Shown here in pieces: positions 16,928 through 26,161 of a stretch of 42,137 bases of DNA. The stretch is from an uncultured Shimia sp. (GTDB taxonomy: Bacteria > Pseudomonadota > Alphaproteobacteria > Rhodobacterales > Rhodobacteraceae), in the NCBI GenBank assembly GCA_937897325.1, contig CALCOY010000010.1:1-42137 (forward strand). The letters run 5' to 3'. Within the stretch, counting starts at the first letter, position 1. Every line of letters starts with the position of its first letter. The translations under genes and the position numbers were made by a program. The notes beneath the pieces were generated by a model. The model did no database searches. It was given only the letters and a program-made list of their open reading frames with translations, and was not told where the DNA came from.

Positions 16928-19098
16928 TCCCACACCTGCGACCAATCATTGCTGACATTCAGCCTGTGGCCTTCACGCACCGTTTCATAAAGCCTGCCCG
17001 GCACTGAGAGACGGGCACCGCCATCACGTTGAACCGGGCGGATGGTGGTCGAGACCGATCTTGTGCTGGGTTGACCTGTGAACCAGCTGATCGGGATGGT
17101 CAGGTTGATGCCCTTGTCAAACGAGCCTTCGCCGAATTCTTCGGAGGACACATCGGTGAGGGTGAAGAAGCCGCCCACTTTCCAGCCGTTATTAAATTCG
17201 CGGCTGAGGGTGAAGGTGGCGCCCACATCCCCGGCAAGGTAGCGGCCCACATCGACCTGCCCGGTATAGCCGCCATCAAACTGGTAATAGGCCGAGAGGT
17301 GCCCGGTGGCGACGTCATAATCCTGAAAGCCCAGAAGCTGATCGAAATCGCGCTGTTGGACATAATTGGCCTCGGCCCCGATGGCGAGACGGCTGTCGAC
17401 GGGTTTCCATAATAGTTCGGTCGAGACGCCGCCGAACATGGATTCCAGATACCCGGCGGTAACGCGGGCATAGACGTCGTCAGCAGGTTTCCAGACCCGC
17501 GAGACATACAGATTTTCGAGCGTGGTTTCGCCCTCTTGCGCATAAAGCACTGCGTTGGTGCGGACGCGAGGCAGCACGGAATCGGACAAGCGCCCGTCAT
17601 CGACATTGCCGACAATGCGCTGGCGCGCCTCGCCGGAAACTTCCCAGCCCGGAGCGAAATTGTATTTGAAGCTGGCGCGGATACCGGCATCGGCGCGCAC
17701 GGGCTCATCCGGGTCGAAATAGCTGGGCGAAAGATAGGGCCCCACGAACCAGCTGAAACGCGGGTAAAGATCATCGGGCACATAGGCACCCGGCAGATCG
17801 GGGCTGGCTTCGTCAAAACCGGTGCGGGCCAGCAAAAGGCCCGCCGCGTTGGGCTGGTATTCCAGTGTTTCCAGATCGCGACGCTGGATCGTCGTCGTGG
17901 ACACCGAGAGATCCGATCTCACCAGCGTGATGCGGAATGTTTCAACCGAGGCAGGCAGGACCCGGGCCATGGCGCGGGCGGTGCGCCCGATGGCAATGGA
18001 ATCCGATCCGAATCTGGTGTTGACGATGCGCAATTCCGCAGTGTGGGCCGAGACAGACAGCGCGTTGATGCGGATGCCATCCTCTTCTAGCTCGGGGGCC
18101 ATGGCGCCGCGGATCGTGGCGGGAGCGCTTTGGCTATCGGCCCAGCCCGTGCTCCAGGCGGCGGGGTTGCTTTCACGGCTGGGCCGCACGATGACAGGGC
18201 GGGGCCCAGCGATGGTCAGCGGCGTAGGCGCGTAACGCGGGTTGAACTGGATTTGAGCGTTGACGCCGAATTCCGAGCCGTAAAGGTAATAGGCACCCAG
18301 GCGCACATCGCGGTTGATCTGATATTCGGCGCCAAAGTTGATGCGCGAATCACGTTCGAAGACGCCGCGCGATGTTTCGGGTTCATAGGCATCCGACGAA
18401 TATTCGAGCTTGAGACCGAAGCGTTCATTCACCTGCCATTCGATGCCGCCGAAAGGGGCGAAATCGCCACGGAACCACTGATCGGTCGAAAGCTCACCGC
18501 CCGTGTCGCCTGGATCGAAGCTTGGCCGGTCACTGATGGAGCCGATGCTGCCCGAACTGCCCAGACGCCCCCAGCCCAGACCGGCGCTGACGGTCATGCG
18601 ACCGGGCAGGCCAAGCGGTTGCGCGAAGTTCTTGCTGGCGACAATGTATTCGCCCGCATAGATGCCGGTGCCTGCAAAATCCTGAAGGCCGACGGTGATT
18701 GCAGGCCAGCGCTTGGTTTCCTTCGAAAGCAGGAAGCGGACGTCAAAGCTACGGTCGCGATAGGTGCCAAAGCCGTTGTCGTTCCAGTCCTGAATGCCGA
18801 TGTAGCGGAAGCTCGCGCTGATGCGGGGCGAAAACTGGAAGGACAGCGTCGTGCGGGTCTGGCCGCCAAAGCTGGAGATACCCACGGCCAGTTGCCCGTT
18901 TGGCATGGGTTGCGCAGAAGGCATGTCGACCAGGCCGGGCAGACCGTAGAAGTTAAGGCTGGGCTGATCTTCGACGGGAAAGTTGGGCGTTCCCGGCACA
19001 GCGACGTTCTGGGTCGGCCCTGGTGTTGCCACGAATGAAATGGTCGCCGCCAAAGCCAGCGGCGTGCCCCATCTGCCGATGCTGGTGGTCCGCCCCAC
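16924..19098 (-). CDS. YjbH/WbfB-type outer-membrane exopolysaccharide protein
   Basis: A large exported protein (about 724 residues) of the YjbH family, thought to form an outer-membrane beta-barrel for export or retention of a polysaccharide. The N-terminus of the mature protein has the family hallmark NFYGLPGLVDMPSAQ followed by alternating aromatic beta strands to the C-terminus. The start is uncertain. GTG 19098 has GGAG 6 nt upstream and gives a sensible signal peptide; GTG 19110 and ATG 19179 are also in frame, but the longer forms add a charged region unlike a signal. Its stop overlaps the yjbF-like start. Confidence 0.85.
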   Translation of the reverse strand: MGRTTSIGRWGTPLALAATISFVATPGPTQNVAVPGTPNFPVEDQPSLNFYGLPGLVDMPSAQPMPNGQLAVGISSFGGQTRTTLSFQFSPRISASFRYIGIQDWNDNGFGTYRDRSFDVRFLLSKETKRWPAITVGLQDFAGTGIYAGEYIVASKNFAQPLGLPGRMTVSAGLGWGRLGSSGSIGSISDRPSFDPGDTGGELSTDQWFRGDFAPFGGIEWQVNERFGLKLEYSSDAYEPETSRGVFERDSRINFGAEYQINRDVRLGAYYLYGSEFGVNAQIQFNPRYAPTPLTIAGPRPVIVRPSRESNPAAWSTGWADSQSAPATIRGAMAPELEEDGIRINALSVSAHTAELRIVNTRFGSDSIAIGRTARAMARVLPASVETFRITLVRSDLSVSTTTIQRRDLETLEYQPNAAGLLLARTGFDEASPDLPGAYVPDDLYPRFSWFVGPYLSPSYFDPDEPVRADAGIRASFKYNFAPGWEVSGEARQRIVGNVDDGRLSDSVLPRVRTNAVLYAQEGETTLENLYVSRVWKPADDVYARVTAGYLESMFGGVSTELLWKPVDSRLAIGAEANYVQQRDFDQLLGFQDYDVATGHLSAYYQFDGGYTGQVDVGRYLAGDVGATFTLSREFNNGWKVGGFFTLTDVSSEEFGEGSFDKGINLTIPISWFTGQPSTRSVSTTIRPVQRDGGARLSVPGRLYETVREGHRLNVSNDWSQVWE

Positions 19099-19207
19099 GT
19101 CCTGCTCCACCTTCTTCTTGTGTCTTGAGTTCTTAGAACACGAGGGGCCGCGGACAATCAATGCCTTCGCTTGGGGCATTTTTTCAAAGCTGCCCTCGGC
19201 GCGTCAT

Positions 19208-21118
19208 TCAGGTGACAGGTGTCGCGTGTTCCTGCGCCATCTCCTTGTCGTCCTGAAGGCTGCGACCGAAATCCTCGACCCAGCGCAGAGCGACGTCGCG
19301 GGCGGCGTCTTCATCGCCATTGGCCAGCGCGCGCCGCAGCGCCCGGAGGGCGACGGCCACTTCGATCTCGCTCAGCTTGTCTTCCTTGGCGAAAAAGATT
19401 TTCTTGTGCCCGCTGCCGATGAGCATACCGCTCAGCGTCAGCTCTTCGCTCATCTTTTCGCCCGGACGCAGACCGGTGAATTCGATCTCGATATCGCCAT
19501 CGGGGTTCTTGTCGTCGCGCACCGTGTAACCGGCGGTTTCGATCACCTGGCGGGCCAGCTGATGGATCAGGACAGGCTTGCCCATGTCGAGCACGAAAAC
19601 CTCGCCGCCCTTGGCCATGGCACCGGCCTGAAGGACCAGGTTCACGGCCTCTTGCACGGTCATGAAGTACCGTTTCACATCGCGATGCGTCACGGTGAGC
19701 GGCCCGCCCCGGCGCACCTGTTCCTGAAAGAGCGGTATGACACTGCCGGATGAGCCCAGCACATTGCCGAAGCGCACGATGGAATAGATCGGAGACGAGC
19801 CATGCGGGACACGGCTGGCAAGATCCTGGATGACCAGTTCGGCCAGACGCTTTGAAGCGCCCATGACATTGGTGGGACGCACGGCCTTGTCGGACGAGAC
19901 AAGGATGAAGCGCTGGACCCCTGCCCCATCGGCTTCAACGGCGATTGTGTGCGTGCCCAGCACATTGTTGGCCAGACCCGCCAAGGGGTTCGATTCCACC
20001 AGCGGTACGTGCTTGTAGGCTGCGGCGTGCAGAATCACGTCGACCTTGTGGCCCTGCAGGATCTTGCGGACATGGCGCGCATCGGTGACGGAGCCAAGGA
20101 TCGGAACGATTTCAACGCCGAGCGCCTCTGCGCTTTGCTCAAGCTCCATGCTGGTGTTGTAAAGCGCAAGTTCGCTGAGTTCGAACAGGATCAGCTTGGC
20201 AGGCCGACAGTCGAGCACCTGGCGGCAAAGCTCGGACCCGATGGAACCGCCCGCGCCCGAGATCAGAACGGAGCGATTGCGGTAGGCATTGCGGTTTTCG
20301 CCAAGCGCCTCGGCCACTTCATCACGCCCCAAGAACGAATTCGGGCTGAGTGTCGTCAGCTTGTTGATCAGTTCCTCTTCCCCGATCAGTTGCGAGAACG
20401 AGGGCAATGTCTGCACCTCGATCCCGAGGCCCTGCAGCTTGCGGGCGATCTGGGCCTGTTTCGGAGGCGAAAGGGACGGCACGGCCAGCACGACGCGGTC
20501 GACCTGTTTGTCCTCGATCAGTTCGGGGATCTGCATGGGCGTGTAGACCTGAAGGCGCGACACCGTCAGACCATGCAGGGCCGAATTGTCATCGACGAAG
20601 GCAACGGCCTCGATCTCTTCATGACCGCGCAGGGCGGAGACCAATTGCATACCCGTCGTTCCGGCGCCGTAGATCAGGACCCGGCAGCGGTGTGGCGAGC
20701 TGCGATAGATGGCCAGAACCACCTGCAAAAGCACGGCCCGACTGATGACGCTGAAAACGAAGAAGCTGAAGCCGAAGACGATATGCGTTTCAATACTGAG
20801 CGGCAGACCGATCATGTAGGACAAAAGCGCCATGACAGAGGCGAGTGCCCAGGCGAAGATGGCCGATTGGCCGATGGCCCCGCCTTCGTAACTTTTCAGC
20901 TGAACCGAGGCGACACCGATCCAGATCGACAAAAATCCCGAAATGATCAGCAGATAGGGCAGTACCGGCAGGTATCCGAGCAACGTGTTCCACGCGGCCT
21001 GCGAAGACATCTGCAGATTGAACGCAAACCAGAGGGACAGTGGGATCAGAATACAGTCGAGCGCGACGATTATGTATTTTTTTTGGTCTCGCGAGAGAGA
21101 CTTCATCAATTTGAGCAT
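19208..21118 (-). CDS. Membrane nucleotide-sugar 4,6-dehydratase (WbpM/PglF/CapD type)
   Basis: A 636-residue enzyme predicted to convert a UDP-N-acetylhexosamine to its 4-keto-6-deoxy form for polysaccharide synthesis. Four N-terminal transmembrane helices (about 15-130) are followed by a first Rossmann-like domain (IYGAGTTG) and then the large SDR domain with GAGGSIGSE. Its catalytic region has SSDK (408-411) and MGASK with Met419 and Lys423. Met in place of the usual SDR Tyr is characteristic of WbpM-like dehydratases. The ATG 21118 has GAGG 7 nt upstream; a TTG just before it is also open. A gap of 204 bp separates it from the sugar-transferase gene upstream, so it may have a separate promoter. 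Confidence 0.92.
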   Translation of the reverse strand: MLKLMKSLSRDQKKYIIVALDCILIPLSLWFAFNLQMSSQAAWNTLLGYLPVLPYLLIISGFLSIWIGVASVQLKSYEGGAIGQSAIFAWALASVMALLSYMIGLPLSIETHIVFGFSFFVFSVISRAVLLQVVLAIYRSSPHRCRVLIYGAGTTGMQLVSALRGHEEIEAVAFVDDNSALHGLTVSRLQVYTPMQIPELIEDKQVDRVVLAVPSLSPPKQAQIARKLQGLGIEVQTLPSFSQLIGEEELINKLTTLSPNSFLGRDEVAEALGENRNAYRNRSVLISGAGGSIGSELCRQVLDCRPAKLILFELSELALYNTSMELEQSAEALGVEIVPILGSVTDARHVRKILQGHKVDVILHAAAYKHVPLVESNPLAGLANNVLGTHTIAVEADGAGVQRFILVSSDKAVRPTNVMGASKRLAELVIQDLASRVPHGSSPIYSIVRFGNVLGSSGSVIPLFQEQVRRGGPLTVTHRDVKRYFMTVQEAVNLVLQAGAMAKGGEVFVLDMGKPVLIHQLARQVIETAGYTVRDDKNPDGDIEIEFTGLRPGEKMSEELTLSGMLIGSGHKKIFFAKEDKLSEIEVAVALRALRRALANGDEDAARDVALRWVEDFGRSLQDDKEMAQEHATPVT

Positions 21119-21322
21119 CAAGGTGCCTCAGTCGTCCCACTTTTATTGGTGGCGTTGAAACCTCGTTAACCCGAATGCCAGCCGCGCACCTAGCCTGTGT
21201 TTCGAGCTATCGCACCAATTTGCAGGACTTTTAAGGCCCTCGCCTTATTTCTGCCCAAAATCTATGCGGTCTCCGACCTATAGTTGCAATGATGTCGCGT
21301 TGTCACCCTTTGCGCCGGGCAA

Positions 21323-21943
21323 TCAGCGCTTTTTTGCAGGCCTAAAAATTCCGGCGATCGTTTCGAAGACAAGCAGGAAATCGTAGCAGATGCTGCGGTT
21401 GCGTTGATAGATCAGATCAAGCCGGGCCTTCCGGGGCACGCAGATGCGGGCATAGACTTCATCGGTTTGTTCCGGGGTGTCGCAGCCGGACAAAAGCCGT
21501 TCCTCATGCTGGTGAAACCGCAGGCTGGCAAGACCCGTCACACCGGGGCGCGATTTGAGGATCTGGGTGTAAAGGTCCGGAAAGCGTTCGACATACTGGC
21601 GCAGTGGCGGGCGGGGGCCGACAAAGCTGATATCGCCCCGGATGATGTTCCAAAGCTGGGGAAATTCATCGAGACGTTTGGCGCGCAGCCATGCGCCCAG
21701 GGAGGTGATGCGGGCGCTTTTGTCGCCACCCGATACGCCAGCGTCTTGCGCGGCCACGGCCATGGTGCGGAACTTCCAGAGACCGAAGGCCCGGTTGGGG
21801 GTCTTCATGCGTTCGGCCACGTAAAAGATCGGACGACCTTGTTTGAAATAAAGAAGCGCGATCAACCAAAGGATGAGGGGCCCCAGGATCACGACCAGAA
21901 GTACAGCAAAGAACAGATCAAGCGTGCGTTTGGCGGGTGTCAT
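21323..21943 (-). CDS. Monotopic phosphoglycosyl transferase (bacterial sugar transferase)
   Basis: Transfers a sugar phosphate from a nucleotide sugar to undecaprenyl phosphate, the first membrane step of a repeat-unit polysaccharide. It has a 206-residue short form (PglC-like size), with an N-terminal re-entrant hydrophobic helix (about 10-34), the KFRTM motif, RLDEFPQLWN, and a GDISFVGPRPP signature, all typical of the family. It lacks the extra N-terminal membrane domain of WcaJ/WbaP. Its start overlaps the stop of the epimerase gene (ATGA at 21940-21943), so the three upstream genes form one translationally coupled unit. Confidence 0.93.
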   Translation of the reverse strand: MTPAKRTLDLFFAVLLVVILGPLILWLIALLYFKQGRPIFYVAERMKTPNRAFGLWKFRTMAVAAQDAGVSGGDKSARITSLGAWLRAKRLDEFPQLWNIIRGDISFVGPRPPLRQYVERFPDLYTQILKSRPGVTGLASLRFHQHEERLLSGCDTPEQTDEVYARICVPRKARLDLIYQRNRSICYDFLLVFETIAGIFRPAKKR

Positions 21944-22734
21944 GCATGGGCCATCAGGCTTTGCCAATCGGCGACGATGCTGGCCGGGCTTCCGTCCCGC
22001 GGACCGACGAGCTGGTCGAGACGCTTGGTGGCAAGCGTGACCTCCCAGATTGTGTGGGGGCTTGCAGGGCGCGGGATCCAGGGAAGTTTCGCGGCATCGA
22101 GAAGAGCGCCCATTTCGACCGATCCGGGGGCGGCGATGTTGAGTATGTCGGGCAGATCCTCCATGGCCGTCAGCGCGCGCAAGGCGCGGGCGAGCATGCG
22201 GGGGCCGATATAGCTGCGCCTTGGCGTGACGCCGTTCGCATCGGCATCAAGCGCCATGCCATCCCGCCAACGGCCGAGGATTGCGTCGGCTCCGGCCACG
22301 TTGCCGATGCGCAGGATGATCGAAGGATGCGGATGCTTGCGGGCGAGATCCTCCATCCGGCATTTTGCGTGGGCATAGTCGGACAGCGGCTGGCGCGCGG
22401 CATCTTCGGAAAGTGGACCTGGCTGATCGCCATAGACCGCCGCACTTGAGACCAGAAAGACGCGCCCTGCCCCGGCACGGGCTGCGGCGTCAAGCGTGGC
22501 ACCGGCCAGCGTGACATTGTCTTCCATCGCGGGACCTCGCGTCACACCGGCGAGGCAAATGATGTTGCCCGCCACCCGCAGCAAGGCGGTCAGACCGTGC
22601 GGATCGTTCAGAAGATCGCAGGTGACAAAACCTCGCCTGTCATGTCGCGATTGCCAGAGGAAATCCTCATCCCGCCAGCAAAGGTGCAGCATGCGGCCCA
22701 GATGGCCCGTCGCCCCCAGCACAACGTCCGTCAT
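21940..22734 (-). CDS. NAD-dependent sugar epimerase/dehydratase family protein
   Basis: A 264-residue extended SDR with an N-terminal GATGHLG nucleotide-binding motif, SSAAVYG with the catalytic serine, and YAHAK as the Tyr-x3-Lys pair. The family modifies nucleotide sugars; some short members instead reduce 4-keto sugars, and the paired 4,6-dehydratase downstream would provide such a substrate. That pairing is inference (compare WbpV/WbpK-type reductases next to WbpM and WbpL). It overlaps the glycosyltransferase stop by 4 nt upstream and the sugar-transferase start downstream. Confidence 0.88.
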   Translation of the reverse strand: MTDVVLGATGHLGRMLHLCWRDEDFLWQSRHDRRGFVTCDLLNDPHGLTALLRVAGNIICLAGVTRGPAMEDNVTLAGATLDAAARAGAGRVFLVSSAAVYGDQPGPLSEDAARQPLSDYAHAKCRMEDLARKHPHPSIILRIGNVAGADAILGRWRDGMALDADANGVTPRRSYIGPRMLARALRALTAMEDLPDILNIAAPGSVEMGALLDAAKLPWIPRPASPHTIWEVTLATKRLDQLVGPRDGSPASIVADWQSLMAHA

Positions 22735-23978
22735 GGGATCGGGATCTGCTTTTCAGCGGGCACGAGACCGTTGATCCGGCGCAGATGCTCGGGCAGGCAG
22801 ACATTCAGGAAGTCGTAGTTCTGCACCACATGCGCACGGGCTGCCTTGCCCAGATGCCCAAAGTCCTCGGGTGCGGCCAGCACATCGCAGACCCGTTCGG
22901 CGATCTGTTCGGGCTGGAAGAAGTCGACAAGCAGGCCGGTTTCGCCATCGGTCACCGCCTCGCGTACGGGGGGCACGTCACTGGCTACGATGGTGGCCTC
23001 CATCGACATGGATTCGAGCAGCGACCAGGACAGCACGAAGGGCATCGTCAGATAGATGTGGCAGCGCGAGATCTGGATGATCTTCTGATATTCGACGTAT
23101 GGCACCTGACCGAGGAAATGCAGGCGGTCCCAGTTGATGAGGTGGCCTACCTCTTTCTCCATCTGGCCGCGCAGACCGCCCGGATGCTTGTTCTTACCGC
23201 CATAGGAGGTGTCGTTGCCTCCGACGACCAGAATACGTGCTTCGGGCCGCTGGCGCTGAATATGTGGGACGGCCCGCATGAATTGGTGAAACCCGCGCGT
23301 CGTTTCCATGTTGCGGGCCATGTAGGTGACGATTTCATCGTTGCGCGTCAGGGGATGGTCGATACGGCCAAGGCTGATCTGCGCGTCCGGGTTGGGCCCA
23401 AGCTTGTCGGTGCGGATGCCGTCATGGCAGACATAGATCTTTTCGTGAAAGCGTTTCGGGAAGCGGTCGCGCTGCCAGAGCATTGGGCTGTGGCCCAGAT
23501 CCACCGTTTCGATATTCACAAGCGGCACCGTATTGTGAGCGTGCATGATGAAAGGCGCGTGACCCGAGACCGGGCTTTCGGGGTCAAACCCCACCGGTCC
23601 GCCCTTGGTGCTGTAATAGTATTCGAAAAAGCCGATGATCGGGACATCGGGCAGCACTTCCTTGAGAAACGTCAGCTCTCCCCACCCGACATGGCCGATG
23701 ATGATGTCGGGCACAAAGCCGTCATCACGCAGTTGGCGCACGGCCATCGCCGCGCCAAAGCCACTGCCGGCAGCGTTCTCCCATGTCTTCGACAGGCCGT
23801 AGGCGTCCTCTTTAGCTGTGTTGTGGCTTTTGTAGATGACATGCATCACGCCATCGAAGGTCGGCGGTTGCTTGCGCTGCGTGAGAAACACGATCTGGTG
23901 CCCGCCTTGGGCGGCGAGCCATTGGATCAGTTCCCGGTACTGGCCGGGCATGTTCTGATGCACAAAGAGAAACTTCAT
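22731..23978 (-). CDS. GT4-type glycosyltransferase
   Basis: A 415-residue cytoplasmic glycosyltransferase of the GT-B fold. The N-terminus MKFLFVHQNMPGQY and a central GHVGWGE lead to a C-terminal donor domain (ARILVVGG, LSWSLLESMSMEATIVASDVPPVREAV, GLLVDFF), which is the GT4 EX7E-type region. It would add a sugar to the lipid-linked repeat unit begun by the neighbouring phosphoglycosyl transferase. ATG 23978 follows GAGGGG; the frame is open to 23996. It is the first gene of the coupled trio. Confidence 0.9.
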   Translation of the reverse strand: MKFLFVHQNMPGQYRELIQWLAAQGGHQIVFLTQRKQPPTFDGVMHVIYKSHNTAKEDAYGLSKTWENAAGSGFGAAMAVRQLRDDGFVPDIIIGHVGWGELTFLKEVLPDVPIIGFFEYYYSTKGGPVGFDPESPVSGHAPFIMHAHNTVPLVNIETVDLGHSPMLWQRDRFPKRFHEKIYVCHDGIRTDKLGPNPDAQISLGRIDHPLTRNDEIVTYMARNMETTRGFHQFMRAVPHIQRQRPEARILVVGGNDTSYGGKNKHPGGLRGQMEKEVGHLINWDRLHFLGQVPYVEYQKIIQISRCHIYLTMPFVLSWSLLESMSMEATIVASDVPPVREAVTDGETGLLVDFFQPEQIAERVCDVLAAPEDFGHLGKAARAHVVQNYDFLNVCLPEHLRRINGLVPAEKQIPIP

Positions 23979-24038
23979 GGCCCCCTCGCCAAACACCGCA
24001 TCGCTTCGATAGCCAAAGCGGTGCGGGCGCGCAAACGC

Positions 24039-24437
24039 TCAGGCAGCGATGGCCGTGTCGAGAAGGGCGCGGATCTTGGGTGCGTAGGGTTCGTTTTCGA
24101 TCCGGGCAAGCTCATCCCCGCCCTTCATTACCACAAGGGTGGACCGGCGCGTGACATTCATGCGCTTGGTCATTTGCGAGGGTCCGAACGTGTCCCAGTC
24201 GACATCCACGAAGGTCAATGCGCGATAGGCCGGGTTTTCGGCGAGCAGGTCGGCGATCAATTCGGCCTTGATCTGGCAGGTGAGCGACCAGCTTGCCCGG
24301 AAATTGAGGATGACGGTCTGATCGGTTTCGCGCAGGTCGCGCCATGTCTGGGGGGCAAAGGCGATGGCGGGGTAGGCAGACGCGCCCAGAGGCATGAGAC
24401 ATGCGGCGGACGAAATCAGAAAGGCACGGCGGTGCAT
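24039..24437 (-). CDS. Exported thioredoxin-fold protein lacking the first active-site cysteine
   Basis: A 132-residue protein with a twin-Arg-containing, Sec- or Tat-like signal (MHRRAFLISS…GASA). The mature part has a thioredoxin fold with ASWSLTC at 48-54: the usual WCxxC is W-S-L-T-C, so only Cys54 remains. A TFVDVDWD strand and a RRSTLVV region stand where thioredoxins have the cis-Pro loop. It cannot work as an ordinary dithiol oxidoreductase; it may be a monothiol or binding protein. GGAGA lies upstream of ATG 24437. It lies between the transporter and the polysaccharide genes; a link to either is not shown. Confidence 0.78.
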   Translation of the reverse strand: MHRRAFLISSAACLMPLGASAYPAIAFAPQTWRDLRETDQTVILNFRASWSLTCQIKAELIADLLAENPAYRALTFVDVDWDTFGPSQMTKRMNVTRRSTLVVMKGGDELARIENEPYAPKIRALLDTAIAA

Positions 24438-24490
24438 AGGCGTCTCCCTGCGGGTGGATCCGGATCGTCCCTGATCAGACCCCATTGGGC

Positions 24491-25366
24491 TTAAGAATGC
24501 GTTTTCGCCTGACGGGACAACTGAACCGCCAGAATGCCCGCAGCTATAATTGCAACCCCAAGTATGTCCAGAGGGCCGATCCGTTCGCCCAGTAACATCG
24601 CCGCGATGGCCACGCCGAAAAACGGGTTGAGAAAGTGAAACGTAGCCGCGCGGGTGGCGCCGATGCGTTCAACCAGCGCGAACCAGATCCATGTGGCGAC
24701 GAGGCCGGGGAAGATGGTCGTGTAGGCGAATGCGAAGGCCACGGCGGGGGTGAGGTTGACATACATGCTTTCGGTCGCAGCCGAGGCGACGGCCAGGATG
24801 GCGGACCCGACAAGCATCTGCAGGCCGACAACCATCATCAGGTTCCCGCCAGACGAGGCACTGCGCATGGAAAGGGTCGCGATGGTAAGCGCGATGGCTC
24901 CAATCACGCAAAGGGTCACGCCGTAAAGGTCGAGACCGGTCTCAAGCCGGGAAGACATGATGATGAGAACACCGATTATCCCAAGGATCAGCCCGCCGAT
25001 ACCCATGATGGGCAAGCGGTCGCGGAAGATGATCCAGCCCGCAAAGGCGACCATCAGGGGCATGGTTGAGGCAATGATTGAGGCGAGCGAGGCCTGGACG
25101 GTCTGCATCGCGATGAAGTTCAGGCCGAGATAGATGGCGTTCTGGCAAAGGCCGAAGATGAGCGTTGCGCGCCATTGCCCGCGGGTCAGGCGCCACGTTT
25201 GCCCAATGGCGCGCGCGATTGCGACGCCGATGAGGCCGGAAATGAGAAAGCGCAGGGCCAGCGAGGCAAGGGGGGCGGCATCTGCTACAATCACGCGGGC
25301 CGAGGTGAAAGCCGACGACCAGATGAAGGCGAAAGTGAGCCCCATTAAAAGCGCGCGAATGTCCAT
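24491..25366 (-). CDS. EamA-family (DMT) transporter
   Basis: A 291-residue inner-membrane protein with ten predicted hydrophobic helices in two EamA repeats (FIWSSAFTSARV in the first, the FHFLNPFFGVAIAAMLLGE signature in the second). Drug/metabolite superfamily members export amino acids, purines or other small metabolites; the substrate here is unknown. ATG 25366 is the start of homology; the reading frame extends to 25690 but those residues do not look like protein. It is divergent from clpP with a 139-bp gap. Confidence 0.9.
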   Translation of the reverse strand: MDIRALLMGLTFAFIWSSAFTSARVIVADAAPLASLALRFLISGLIGVAIARAIGQTWRLTRGQWRATLIFGLCQNAIYLGLNFIAMQTVQASLASIIASTMPLMVAFAGWIIFRDRLPIMGIGGLILGIIGVLIIMSSRLETGLDLYGVTLCVIGAIALTIATLSMRSASSGGNLMMVVGLQMLVGSAILAVASAATESMYVNLTPAVAFAFAYTTIFPGLVATWIWFALVERIGATRAATFHFLNPFFGVAIAAMLLGERIGPLDILGVAIIAAGILAVQLSRQAKTHS

Positions 25367-25505
25367 GGGCCCCCCGGAGCGTCCGGCGTGGACCCTTTCC
25401 GATTTTAAGGTGGCGCACAAGGGCGACAGATGGGCGGCTGTGCATGGACAATCGCCGGTTGCAGCCCTAGCGTCAACGGTGAGATCGCAACCGAGGAGCA
25501 AAGAC

Positions 25506-26099
25506 ATGACCGACGACATGCTGGACGATACGAGTGCCACGCCGGAGCCTGCTCGTGAGGGCAAGGTCGAGGCGCTTTTCTTCAAAAGCCGTAACGTGAT
25601 CATCACGGGCGAAATCAATGACAAAGTGGCGCATCGGACAGTGACGCATCTGTTGGCTTTGGCCGAAGAAAGCGATGATCCGATCAACATCTACATCTCG
25701 TCGCCCGGCGGGCATGTGGAATCGGGGGACATGGTGCATGACGTCATCAAGTTCATCCGGCCAATTGTACGCACGATCGGATCGGGCTGGGTGGCAAGTG
25801 CCGGTGCGCTGATCTTTGTGGGAGCGAAGCGCGAAAACCGCTACAGCCTGCCGAACACGCGGTTCTTGCTGCATCAACCGGCAGGGGGCATCGGCGGACA
25901 GGCCTCCGACATGATGATCCAGGCCGAACAGATCAGGATCATGCGGGATCGATTCAACGTGCTATTTGCGGAGGCCACGGGTCAGACGCCCGAAAAGATC
26001 GCCGAAGACACCAAGCGTGATTTCTGGCTGACCAATCCGGAAGCGCTGGATTATGGCCTTGTGGGCAAGATGATCGAGCGTATGGATCAGTTGAGCTGA
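25506..26099 (+). CDS. ClpP-type serine protease subunit
   Basis: A 197-residue ClpP-fold peptidase, which would form a barrel and degrade proteins delivered by a Clp ATPase. The catalytic triad is complete: Ser98 (WVASAGALI), His123 (LLHQP) and Asp172 (KRDFWLT). The sequence around the serine differs from the usual main ClpP (QAASMGA) and the C-terminus is short, so it is probably a divergent paralog rather than the housekeeping copy. GAGGA is placed well before ATG 25506. An intrinsic terminator follows the stop. The convergent hsp20 gene next door is another proteostasis gene. Confidence 0.88.
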   Translation: MTDDMLDDTSATPEPAREGKVEALFFKSRNVIITGEINDKVAHRTVTHLLALAEESDDPINIYISSPGGHVESGDMVHDVIKFIRPIVRTIGSGWVASAGALIFVGAKRENRYSLPNTRFLLHQPAGGIGGQASDMMIQAEQIRIMRDRFNVLFAEATGQTPEKIAEDTKRDFWLTNPEALDYGLVGKMIERMDQLS

Positions 26100-26111
26100 C
26101 GCAAACACAAA

Positions 26112-26143
26112 GGCCCGGCAGCTGGCGCCACCGGGCCGTTTTT
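26112..26143 (+). terminator. Intrinsic terminator of the clpP-like gene
   Basis: A 7-bp GC stem (GGCCCGG, 26112-26118, with CCGGGCC, 26131-26137) is followed by GTTTTT. It lies 12 nt after the clpP-like stop codon. Confidence 0.85.
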
Positions 26144-26161
26144 AAGAATTTTCGGTTTCGC

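Noticed and set aside
19949-21169. 406-codon plus-strand open frame
   Set aside because: It is antisense to the WbpM-type dehydratase, which has clear motifs and a ribosome binding site.
22785-24494. 569-codon plus-strand open frame
   Set aside because: It is the antisense shadow of the GT4 glycosyltransferase and thioredoxin-fold genes; the protein it would encode is low-complexity and without motifs.
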